Shown: one piece after another, positions 48,664-59,999 of the stretch | Position numbering within the stretch: the stretch's first letter is position 1 | Layout: the number at the start of each line of letters is the position of its first letter | Assembly: GCF_031755915.1 (NCBI RefSeq) | Contig: NC_083386.1 | Coordinates: 7,750,001 to 7,814,000 of the forward strand | Reading direction: 5' to 3' | DNA from: Ziziphus jujuba | Taxonomy: Eukaryota; Streptophyta; Magnoliopsida; Rosales; Rhamnaceae | DNA: 64,000 nt | Notes under the pieces: generated by a model | Seen by the model: only the letters and a program-made list of their open reading frames with translations | Databases searched by the model: none | What the model was told of the DNA's origin: nothing | Translations under genes and position numbers: made by a program

Positions 48664-49038
48664 CAGAACTTTGCCTGTTGATCAATTGTAATTGTAGGTA
48701 TACATCAATGGATTTTTCTTTTTTTTTGTTGGTTAGTTGGTTTGGTTTGTACTGTATGTCTGTTTGCAGAGAAAATAATTAAAGATCATGTTAAAGCTTT
48801 CAAAGATTGTGGAGCTAGAGAAATTAACATTTGTATTGTAAAGATTATTGTCAAGCTACCTGTCCTTGTTTATGAGGAGTATATATATATATATATATAT
48901 ATTTGAAATAGTTTATGAGGAGTATATTTGTCCTTCACTTTTTTGCCATACTAGTAGTTTGGCTCCTCGTTCGCTTTAAGATGTATTTTGAGAAATACTT
49001 CATAAAATTTTTATGTACATATATATCTATATTTATAT
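48664..49038. other. Spacer
   Basis: Contains (TA)n at 48882-48902 and the repeated words GTTTATGAGGAGTATAT. No gene seen. Confidence 0.4.
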
Positions 49039-51372
49039 TCTATATAATATATAAAAGAAAAACTATATGTATCACATGTCGGGATATAATTTTTTGAAAT
49101 TTTCTTCAAAAATTATTTTTTAATTTTATTTATTTATTTTTATTATTATTTATTATTAATTAATTATTATTCATTATCTTATATTTTATGGATATAATCA
49201 AATATATATAAAATCAAATTTTGATATAATTTAATTAGATATGATAATAATTTCAAAATATTTTTATTTATTTATTATTTATCATTCATTATCTTACTTT
49301 TTATGGATATAACCAAACATATATATATATATATATATATATAATAATTTCAAAATGAATAAAATATTTGATTTGATATTATTCACCAAATATATATTTA
49401 TGAGTTTGTGTCACCATGATTAAAGATAGCCCGTGCATGTATGGTATGATTATTTACCAAATATTAGTAGAAAGAAGTTAAGAATGTCTAATATTAACTG
49501 CGCTATTATTTAATATTCAAATATATTTTACCAAATATTAGTAGAAAGAAGGCCCGTGTATACATATTCCTTTGCATTATTTACCAAATACTAGTAGAAA
49601 GAAGGCCCGTACATATTTACCAAATATTATTTACCAACTATTGAACAATATAATTAGACATTTAGAGAATATTCCTTTGCATATATTATTCTTTAATATT
49701 TGATTTATATTTTAATTATCAAATAAGTTAAACATATTTGGCTATAAATTAGTAAGTGACACCTCTTGATATTTTAAAATTTTGGTATTCAATATTTTGT
49801 TAGTTTTTATTTCTCTCATATTTCTGTTTTAGAATTCAATAGCAAGCTCGAGATATTATGTATCAAAGCGTGCCAGGATCTCTAGGACATCTATCTCTCT
49901 CGAGCATATTTATTTTATTTATTATTTTTATTATTATTTTTTATTACTGACATTTTGAAAAGTTCCTCCTAAAATTTTTTCTGTATTGAACTTACTATTA
50001 TTTCACCAACTTACTGTGGTGGGAAAAAAAATGATTAGTTGGCTTTTTCGGTTGGAAACTTCGCTCTCAAACACTCAACTGCATTATATGGTCTAAGTGC
50101 TGGAATGTATTGCAACAGTAATATTATTCTTTTGAACCAAACTAAATCAATACCTATAACACTCCTAAATAATTAAAATATCCCCACAAAAGGGATAATT
50201 ATCTATATTTTTTTCCCTAAAAAAATAAGCTAATATTTTTTCTGCCTATTCTTTATGCTCTATGTATTTTTCTATTGATAATATTCAATCAAATTATATA
50301 CTATCTAAAACACTATTTTGTGCTCCAAAAGCATTATCTTTTTCTTTTTCATTTTTTTTTAATTCCATATCTAAAAGACAAAATCAATAGTCAAAGTCCT
50401 TTTCACTCAACCAATCTTTATTTGATTTATTTTCTATTAAATATTAGGTTTTTTTTATTTATTTAATATCTTACCTTTTATGGTTATACCCAATTATATA
50501 TAAAATCAATTTTTGTTTTAAAATAAATTTTAAATAAACAAAATATTTTATTAACTAAATAAGTCAAATATATAAAATATATTTTTATATATATATATAG
50601 TTTTCTTAATTAAGCATATTTTAAATGTTTTTACGTATACAAATATAGTTATATGGAAATTCATAAAGATATCTTTTTATTTGGATATAAAAAATATAAT
50701 ATCCTAAATAATAGTTGTTAAACATAGCAAAATAAAACAAATTATTAATTCATTTGAATTTGAATTTGAATTTTATAGATCGAAAAAATTTAAAAAGTAA
50801 ACATTTTATAATTTGAATTTTATAAATAGTTTATCTTATAATGTAAAAATATGTTTATAGAATAAATAATAATAATAATAATAAGTAAATGAATAAACAA
50901 ATAATTAAATAATTAAATTACATTATGAGTATTTAATGAATAAAAATTAATTATTTGCGAAGAATAAAAAAATATATTTGAATTTGAATTTAAATTTGAA
51001 ATATATAAATGGAAACATTTGATTTTAAATTAAACTATATAAATGTATTTGAATTTGAATTTGAATTTAAATTTCACAGATGAAAAAAAAATTTTGATAG
51101 TAAAATTCCATAAATGGAAAAAAAATAGATAAATAAACATTTTTAAATTTTGAATTCCATGATTGTATAGTATTATATATAGAGATCGATTTTATAATTA
51201 TTAACAAACTTTTATAATATAGACTGAAAAAAAAGAGGAACTATCTAAATTTACTTATTAACAATAAAACTTTTAAATAGGTTTTCAAATATAATTAATT
51301 ATTAGCGATTAGTTTTAAAATTTATCTATTATGATTATACATATCGTGTATTGTACGGGGATAAATACTCAT
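49039..51372 (+). mobile_element. Helitron-like element (non-autonomous)
   Basis: The left end TCTATATAATATATAAAAG begins with the TC expected of Helitrons and is shared base for base (18 nt) with a second element at 56758. The right end CGTGTATTGTACGGGG followed by ATAAATACTC (51345-51370) resembles the short terminal hairpin plus CTRR-type end of plant Helitrons, with decay (CTCA instead of CTAG). No Rep/helicase coding sequence is visible. The interior is AT-rich with repeated TTTATGGATATAA(Y)CAAA-type words. Both edges need comparison with other copies. Confidence 0.5.
49700..49845. repeat. Block shared with the second Helitron-like element
   Basis: AATAAGTTAAACATATTTGG through TTTTAAAATTTTGGTATTCAATATT to CTCATATTTCTGTTTTAG recurs with a few changes at 57705-57816. 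After TTCTGTTTTAG the two elements diverge completely. Confidence 0.75.
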
Positions 51373-52562
51373 TGTGTGCAGGTTGAAAAGTAGTCATATA
51401 AGGGAAAGAAACAATAAAATAATTAATTATTGGGGTTTATTTCGATGTTTGGTACACAAAACAAGAAATAATAGAAAAAGTAAAACACAAAATGTGTAGA
51501 CAATTTTAGAACTTTTTGTTAGTAGAATTCAAATTTAAACATAGGCTTCGCTTGTATTAGAGAGAGTTTTGGTTTTGCGTACATATTTTTACTTAATTTC
51601 CTCATGATTTTTTTTATTTTTATTTTTTTGGGGTGATAATTTCCCCATGATTTGTTAGTAACTATATATGTTTATATATAATAAGACTCCATTGAAGATG
51701 CCCTTAAATTGTGAACCTTGAGGATTAGTGAGCTGGGTTGCTTAGATCTTTTCGCATTTATTACTTTTCTTAAATTTCAAAAATTTAGTTTTACATTTTA
51801 AAATTTTAAAGATATATATATATATAAGAATTTTATAGTGTGAACGTCTGTATATTTTTATTATACAAATATCCATAAAGATAATATTTTTTGAAAAAAC
51901 CGTCATTTTCATATAAATTATTGATAACAATGTAACATTTTTGGGTTTGAATGAATTTTCCTTAAATTGCATTAGTGGGCCTCAAATGGCTGTAATGGGC
52001 TTTAATTGGTTTTTCCGTTTCTGAAATTTGATTGGATTGACTTTTGTAAGGGAAAAGAAGGAAAGAACAAAAAAAAAATTCAATTGATTTTTTGGTTTTT
52101 TGAATTATTCCTCGTACTCCCTCGTGTTGGTTTTTTGGAAAAAGAAAAAATTTGGTTTTTCTGCACATTACATAGTAAGTGTGGTAAAGATCAGATGCCT
52201 TAAAAGTTTGAAGAAGAAGCTTCGATGGTGCTATATCCGACAGTTTTCGAATCCGTTATATCCTAGAAGGCTACTATCGGAAAACATCCGTACCGATAGA
52301 ACGGAGATAATTTTAAAGACACTATAGTATCACACAGGCCTCGGACCAATTTTATCAACAAATAGATCAAATTCTAAGGCTTATAGGTAATTTGATGTAT
52401 TTTTCCTGTAGCTGTTTTGATTTACTTATCCACATGTATATATATATATATATAATATTCCCATAATATTTTATTTACAAACAATTTATTCAAAAACTAT
52501 TTTTTTTTAGACTTTTGTATATTAAAAATATGCAGACTTTTTTTAAACTTTTTTTTACATAG
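51373..52562. other. Upstream region of the WAT1-like gene
   Basis: AT-rich; no gene recognised. The missing first few codons of the transporter gene may lie here as a short exon, but I could not identify it. Confidence 0.4.
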
Positions 52563-52564
52563 CA

Positions 52565-54726
52565 ATGGTAGTAATTCAATTAGCAAATGGTGTAACAAAC
52601 ATTCTCATCAAAATTTCGCTTGACAAGGGATTCAGTCAACTCGTTTTTGTGGTCTATAGGCATCTAATTGCCATGCTTTTGCTAGGACCATTTGCTTATG
52701 TGCTTGAAAGGTAAGCTACCTACTATTGCCCAGTGGTCTGAAGAGCTTATAGCTATTCAGTCTTTCTACCTTGATCGGTGACCTTTTTTTTTTTTAATTT
52801 AATTTTTTATTTTTTGGTTAGTTTGGATTTAATGCTAATAATATTATTATCCTAGAATGAGTATTTTCAAAATGCATATATGCAGGAATCAGCGGCCTTC
52901 ACTCTCATTTTCAATAATTACTAAGATTTTTGTGCTTTCATCACTTGGGACTACAATCCATCTGAATGTGTACTATGCTGGTTTAGCATATACTTCTCCG
53001 ACTGTTGCATGTGCCTTGAGCAATGTTTCGCCTTGTTTGACATTTCTCATAGCACTTCTGCTCCGGTATCATATATTTCTATTAACACCATCTTCAATAG
53101 GTTAATTTATGTATATAAATATATAAATTTGTAATTTGTCATTTTGTCCTTGAGAAAGAGAAAATAGAGTGATTATTTTCATAGTTAATTTTTTAAAATA
53201 TCGATAGTTATTATAAAGTTCGTTTTATAAAATTGTCATAAAAATGGAGTGATGGCTTTTGAACGTCAGAAAAAAAGTGATTTTTTTTTTCTTTGTCATT
53301 TATAGGAATATTAGAATATTATGATTGTTAACAACTCAAGAACAAGGCCTGTTATATATTCCCTCTTTATTTGTCTGATTGGATTGGATTTTGGAAGTTC
53401 TGTTTATTTCTTACTCTTTCATGTCATCAATTCAGAAATCCATGCATATAATTTCGGGGAAAAACAAAAGGAATTAAATATTTCATTAATTTTGTAATTT
53501 ATGATGTAATTTAATTAGGATGGAGAAATTGAAGATTGCAAGTATGAGAAGTAAGGCAAAGGTGTTGGGAACAGTAATTTGCGTATGCGGGTCTCTTGTT
53601 TTTACAATCTGGAAAGGACACCTTTTGAAAGGTTTTGTGGAAAAGCCACTCATAGACATCAAAGCTGGATCTGTAGGTGAATTTAAGCACACTAAACAAA
53701 ACTGGATCAAAGGCGTAGCTCTTATCCTCATTAGCTACATCGCGTTGAGTGGATGGTTAATTCTCCAGGTGATTAATATTAGTTAATTAATCTTTTAATC
53801 TATATACAAAAAAAGCATTAATTAATTCATGCATTAATGTTATTTAATTAATTTTCTGAAAATTACTGGATTAAAATCATAATAGTATGAACATTTAACA
53901 GGCTGTAGTCTTAAAAGTGTACCCGGCTCGATTGTCACTGAATACTATGATCTGCTTCTTCGCCTCACTGCAATCTTCAATACTTGCCCTCTTTTTTGAA
54001 AGAACACCCACTTCATGGAAGCTGCAATGGGATGTCAATCTTTTAACCACCGTTTACTGTGTGAGTAGAATTTTCTATTAATTATGGACCTTGTTCTGAT
54101 TTATTGTCGTTTTTGTCCATATATAGCCAAGTATATATATATATATATATAATATTGCATTATAGTTTGGAGCGATGGAATTAATTAAATAAAAGAATTT
54201 TGCAGTGGTTCATATACAATCTAATGCGGTTTTGTTAGTTGATTAATACTGCAGGGAGTTGTGATCGCAGCTTTTGTATACTATCTGCAACTATGGTGCA
54301 TTAGTAACAAAGGACCAGTTTTTGTTGCAATGTTTAGTCCACTACTACTAATTTTCGTGGCAATATTTTCAGCAATTGCTTTTGCGGAGAGACTTCATTT
54401 GGGAAGGTGGGCTGAAGATGATTACATAATTTACTTGTATTATAACAAGTACTTAAGATGTGTGCTAATAAATTAGTTATATACCTAAACATTATATATA
54501 TATACACATATACACTAAAAATATAATAGGTTTTTTCTTTATGGAATGTGTGAATATGTGCAGCTTAATGGGAGCATTTGTCATCATTGTGGGACTGTAT
54601 TTGGTACTATGGGGCAAAAGGGCAGATTCGAATCAGATTCGAAAACATCAGTGTGATGATAGCAAAGTGCCAGAGATTTCCACCAAGGATGTCCCAATGC
54701 TGAATCCTGTTAGAGAAGAAGCATGA
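52565..54726 (+). CDS. WAT1-related (MtN21/UMAMIT, EamA-type) membrane transporter
   Basis: Six exons join in frame: 52565-52710, 52886-53065, 53519-53768, 53902-54060, 54255-54406 and 54564-54726. They give 349 residues, close to the family norm of 350-400. Words in order: MVVIQLANGVTNILIKISL, VFVVYRHLIAMLLLGPFAYVLER-NQRPSLS, LNVYYAGLAYTSPTVACALS, NVSPCLTFLIALLLRMEKLKI, AKVLGTVICVCGSLVFTIWKG, LSLNTMICFFASLQSSILAL, GVVIAAFVYYLQLWCISNKGPVF, then LMGAFVIIVGLYLVLWGK. That is two EamA repeats with about ten membrane helices and a soluble tail. Relatives export amino acids or auxin at the plasma membrane or tonoplast; the substrate here is unknown. The ATG at 52565 follows an AG acceptor-like ACATAG, and family members usually have 5-20 residues before this point, so a short upstream exon may be missing. 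Confidence 0.9.
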
Positions 54727-56757
54727 TGGCAGCTATTTGGTTATAGGAATATGTTATATATAACTTATTTGTAAGGTTGTTGTCCAGCCTTTTTCAAAAA
54801 GGAAAGAAAAAAAGTTGTTGTATGGCGATATGCTTGTATATCCAGTTCAGTTGTTATACTACTTGTCTAGAGGTTGTAAGGCATATCAAGTGCAAAATAC
54901 TTGTGTATAAATTGTTTGACTATCATAAACATTTTATTTCTCTTGTCTAGAGGTTGTGAGATTCTAAGATCTAAAAATTTATTCGTACGAGTCCTAACAT
55001 AAAGTTATAAACATCCATGAAAAGAAAAATAAAATAAAATAAAAAAGTCATTCTATTATATATAGAGAATCACAAACGACAAACAAAATACGTTTAATAT
55101 TTTAACATCACTTGATGAAAATATATAATATATATACAAAACTTTCGGTACCATCTCTCTCTCTCTCTCTCTCTCTTTATTTTGTCAATCTACCTTGGTC
55201 ATTTTCGGGAATGTGCATCAGAGAAGGTTGGAGGTGGTATATGATATTGGTGGAGGCAGAATTGGGTTTCGCCCTTCCGCTTGTGCCTAATTTATTAAAG
55301 AATAATATAATATAGTTTCTGTCAGCTTATTAAAGTTTATCAATCAGGCAAATAATTTATAAATATGGACAGAAACTAGTAATGATATGATAATGATTTA
55401 TATAAATATCTAGCACTAATTAAGTTACCCCATTTTCATTTTTCTTTTTTGCAATCTGTTTTCATTTTTAATCTCCAACAATATATATATATATAACATA
55501 AATGTGTTTCTTTTCCCTTATATTACAAAATTAAAGTAGTTATTCCATCAAAATCTCTCTGGTTGTGAATATTTCTGGAGTTTATATATTGCAGCATTCT
55601 CCTACCAACCAGATCAAAACCAGATCAACGTGATAATAGTGTATATGATTTAAAGGAACTAGTAATATTATTCTATGCATTTCCAGTTTCCATTTTCCAG
55701 GCAGGCCTTTTTTTTTTTTGGTTGAAAGATGTATTAAAAAATTAAGGTAGTTATGGCTCTCATGTTTCTCGCTTTCATATTGCAGCCAACCAAATCCAAG
55801 CCAAATCAATGAGATAAGTATTCTGATTAAAAAAAGGAAAGAACTCAATTGGGCCCACCGAGCCATCCCTGGCCGTTTGTTAGAGGGCGAGCTAGCTAGA
55901 CGATTATGATTCATACCCAATTTTGGGATTCAACTAAGGATTAGGATAACGTATCAACAACGGTGTCCATGTCTCCAATAAGTCTTTCATTACATCTCTT
56001 TATTCAGTTGTAGCTTTTGCAGTTTTCCTTATTAGCTTGTTGTTAATGGGTGCTCCACTTTTTTTATTATTATTTTTCAATTAATTACTATTAAATACAT
56101 CTATTTATCTCTCATTGTATACTATATGGAAAATTATGTGGAAAAAAAAAGCTATAAAAAATAAAATATAGAATTGCAATTGATGCACAGAGTTTGTAAT
56201 TGGTAAGTATTATAGTTTCAAACTTATCCCTAAAAAAACTAAAAGTAAATAATTTTCATCATAACAAAACATTCATTTGCTCTAATTGAAAAATAGAAAC
56301 ATATATATATATATATATGTATATATTCCATAAGAAAAAAAAAAAATAGAGCTTGAAAAATCCTTAGTACTTCAAAACTCGCTTAATCACATAGGGAAAT
56401 CTGTACCCCAAAAAAAAAAAAAAAAAAAACCAAAATGAATTTTTCAGTTAAAAATTTGAAAATAATAATAATTTAAAGTAAAATAATAAAATAACTTCTT
56501 ATCATATAACCAAACATGCGTATTTAGAACAAATATTATTTTTAATTATAATTTTTTGTTTTGTTTATAATTTTCGATAGATAGATATATATTAGATTAT
56601 AGACGTATGTAAAAGAAGCTACTCCGGGGCATTGAATAGTCATAATATTAAAGTGTGAATTGACTCCATAGTGAAAGAAAAAGGAAAAAAAAAAAAAATG
56701 ATGCGACGCTGCTATTTATTCCCTTTACAATAAGAATCTCCCACTTATTTTAAAAAA
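54727..56757. other. 3' UTR of the WAT1-like gene and spacer
   Basis: A CT microsatellite at 55156-55176 and (TA)n near 55482 and 56301. No gene seen. Confidence 0.5.
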
Positions 56758-56819
56758 TCTATATAATATATAAAAAAAAAAAACAAACGTGTTAGCATAT
56801 TTTTTTTTCTAAATTCTTT

Positions 56820-57660
56820 TCAAAATTATTTTTTTTATTTTTATTTTATTTATTTATTTATGGTGCATATAATGTGAAGTATTTATTTTTTAAATTTAGA
56901 AATCAAAGTAAAAAATTTGGGATAGTCTTTCTGTACAAAAATATTCATATAATATAATTTTTAATTTATACAGTTAATGGAATTGCCATACATAAAATTG
57001 CATTGTTATTCAGCTTTTATCATACATGAAATTATCATACACGGAATTTATTTTTATTTTTATTTTATTTATTTACTTATGGTGAATAAAGTGTGAGGTA
57101 TTTATTTTTTAATTTATGTATATGGCAGTTCTTTCTTTTTTTTTTTGTTATAGTTAATGAAATTGTCATACACGAAATTGCATTATTATACAATTTTTAC
57201 CATACACGGATTTGCCATACATCAAAGTAAAAAAATTTGGGACAGTCTTTGTGTACAAAAATATTCATATAATACAATTTTTAATTTATACAGTTAGTGG
57301 AATTGCTATACATGGAATTGCATTGTTATTCAGCTTCTATCGTACGTGAAATTGCCATACATGGAATTTAATCTTATTTTTATTTTATTTATTTACTTAT
57401 GGTGCTTAAAATGTGAGGTATTTATTTTTTAATTTATGTATATGACAGTTTTTTTTTTTTGTTTGTTATAGTTAGTGGAATTGTCATACACGAAATTGTA
57501 TTGTTATACAGTTTTTACCATATACGGAATTACCATATATGGAATTGCATTATTATACAATTTTTATCATATACGGAATTGCATTATTATATAGTTCTTA
57601 CCATACATGGAATTGCATTATTATATGTAATGGAATTGCATTATTATAGTAACTTTTTGA
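56820..57660. repeat. Imperfect tandem repeats (long and short period)
   Basis: A block with TTATTTATGGTGCATATAATGTGAGGTATTT and TTTAATTTATGTATATGRCAGT recurs at about 56850, 57060 and 57370, a period of 210-310 bp. Inside and after it, short units such as CCATACATGGAATTGCATTATTATA repeat with variation to 57650. Part of the long unit recurs once more at 58492. Confidence 0.7.
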
Positions 57661-57862
57661 AATAAATTTAAAATAAACAAAATATTTGATTTTATTAAAT
57701 TTACCAAATAAGTCAAATATATTTAACTATAAATAACTAGGTGCTACCTTCTGATTATTTAAAATTTTGGTATTCAATATTATGTTGGATTTTATTCTCT
57801 CATATTTCTGTTTTAGTTATTAAAGCTTTTTTTTGTTTAATTTCAGTTTTTTTTTTTTTTTG

Positions 57863-58078
57863 ATGGATCCTCATAAAAATCATCTTAATCATGAGCATGT
57901 ACGTGAACCATGCTATGGATTTTTGATTGAAGATGATCATGTTGCTGTGGAAATTGATGGAAAAGAAGAAAACTTTTCTGATGAAGAATTCTTACTGATT
58001 ATAGATTCACCTATATCTATCAACTTTTTCAAGAGAATGGAGAACAAAAAGATAAAAAGGAGAAGACATAAGAGATAA
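57863..58078 (+). CDS. Hypothetical 71-residue acidic/basic protein
   Basis: ORF from the ATG at 57863, right after a TTTAATTTCAG acceptor-like word and a poly-T tract. The product (MDPHKNHLNHEHVREPCYGF at the start, IEDDHVAVEIDGKEENFSDE in the middle, KRMENKKIKRRRHKR at the end) is not low-complexity. It has an acidic centre and a strongly basic tail that could be a nuclear localisation signal. I recognise no family. It sits inside the second Helitron-like element just past the block shared with the first element, so it may be a captured exon. It may also be a chance ORF. Confidence 0.35.
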   Translation: MDPHKNHLNHEHVREPCYGFLIEDDHVAVEIDGKEENFSDEEFLLIIDSPISINFFKRMENKKIKRRRHKR

Positions 58079-58480
58079 GAGATTATTCAAACTGAGACCA
58101 TGTAAGAAAGAAAAGTATTATAGTTCCGGCAATAAGGTGGTACCGAAATTCTCGGATATTGCGACAACTTCATTGAACACGAAGCAATTTAGGGAGATGA
58201 AACATTTGTCTTAGACATTATAGTTATTTTTTATGTTTCATTTTTCATATTGGAATCTATTATGTTTATTGGGATTGAAATAAAAAATGGTTTTATTTTA
58301 GTTATTATAAATTTTGTTTTTGTGGTTGGTCTACATAATTAATCTATATATTTGAAAAATAATATTCGTTTTTGTTGTTTTAGCTTTCAAATAAATCTAT
58401 AAACCTCTTTCTATTGTTATTATATATAGTTTCATTCAACAAATACAATGAAATGATCCAAGTGTGTACTGATCATATAT

Positions 58481-59515
58481 ATAAAAAATTTACTTATGGT
58501 GCATATAATGTGAGGTTGGAAACTATAAGTAAGTATATATATAATGTGCATTGTTGGATGTCATGTGCATATAATGTGCATATATTATAATTTACTCATA
58601 TTCCCTGTCTTACTACTTTTCTATCAATTTCAGGAAGCTTTAATGACGTACGATTAGAGAACCAGATATCTTAATTGCTAAACCCATTCTAATCTTATTC
58701 TCTTTTATCTTCTTTTTTGTATCTTTATCAAATTGAAATCTGCTTTATAAAAAAATTCCACAGTCTTGAGTAAAATAATTATAATATGGAAGCATTGTTG
58801 GAAACTATAAGTAAGTATATATATATAATATACTATATAATAATAAATATAATATACTATTTATTATTATTATTATTATATTATTATTATTATAAAATAT
58901 AATATTATATGTATATAATATATAATACACTATATAATTTGCCTATATGAACTTAATACAAATTAGTAAATGACAAATTGCTTGGCTACTTTTGGTAATA
59001 AATAAATATCAATATTTTTTAATAAAATATCAAAGTATTAATTAGGGAAGTTGACAAAGGGAATTGAATTCATTCTATAATTATTAAAGTTTATAATACT
59101 AAACGACCAATTATAATCGATAACATACCATTATTGAAAATTATTTGATTTACCATGTATTACATTGTGATTATTTTACTTGAAGACCAATATCAATTTA
59201 CCAATGAAATAATCTATTTGCATGATTATGATTATTTGTAATAATTGTTTGTCATATTAATTTATTGATATATAGAATTCTCCAAATATATAGTAATTAC
59301 TTTCCTTGGTTTTTTATTTTTATTTATTTTTATTTTTCTTATTAGGATGTCATTGAAAAATTAAAATAAATTGAGCTTCCATATTATGCCATACATAAAG
59401 AGAATAAATTTTCCATAATCGCATAATATTATAGGTTGTAACCTCTAAAACTATTTAAATTTTAATTATTTTTTTGAAGATAAATATCAATTTTTTTCTT
59501 TATTAGGATGACATT
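58481..59515. other. AT-rich spacer before the CACTA element
   Basis: TAT-type low-complexity stretches (58800-58940). No gene seen. Confidence 0.5.
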
Positions 59516-59999
59516 CACTACGCGAAAATTGATATCTAGCAACACTCATTTAGCGACGCTACGAAACAAACACGTCTGAAAAAACAAAACCGCGACTCTG
59601 AGGTTAATGTGTCAGTAAAAATTCAATAAATATACGACGTACTATATACATTGTGTGTCGCCTCCTTCACTTTTTTTTTTTAGTTCTTTTAATTAATCTA
59701 ATTTTAATTTAACAACAAATAACCCATAAAGATATTAGAGCAACATAACTGAGGTTGGTTTTTTTTTTTTTTTTTGTTATACGTGTAACAGGCAACCCAC
59801 CAGTAAGATTGTGCGTCGCCTGTTCTCTTTTCACTTTATTTTTTTTTAGATCTTTTAATCAATCTAAATTTATTTTAATAATAACAATTAATAAAAATAT
59901 TAGTGCACCAAAACTGAGGTTTATATATATATATATATAGTTAACAGGCGACGCACCAATAAGACCTGTTCTCTCTTCACTATTTTTTTTTTGATTTTT

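Larger units (their letters stand above)
56758..58480 (+). mobile_element. Second Helitron-like element, right end not found
   Basis: Begins TCTATATAATATATAAAA, identical for 18 nt to the left end at 49039, and later shares the 49700-49845 block (here 57705-57816). Between these it carries a private array of ATACAYGGAATTGC-type repeats. Its right end is uncertain; no clear hairpin plus CTRR end was found, so the end coordinate is a guess. Confidence 0.4.
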
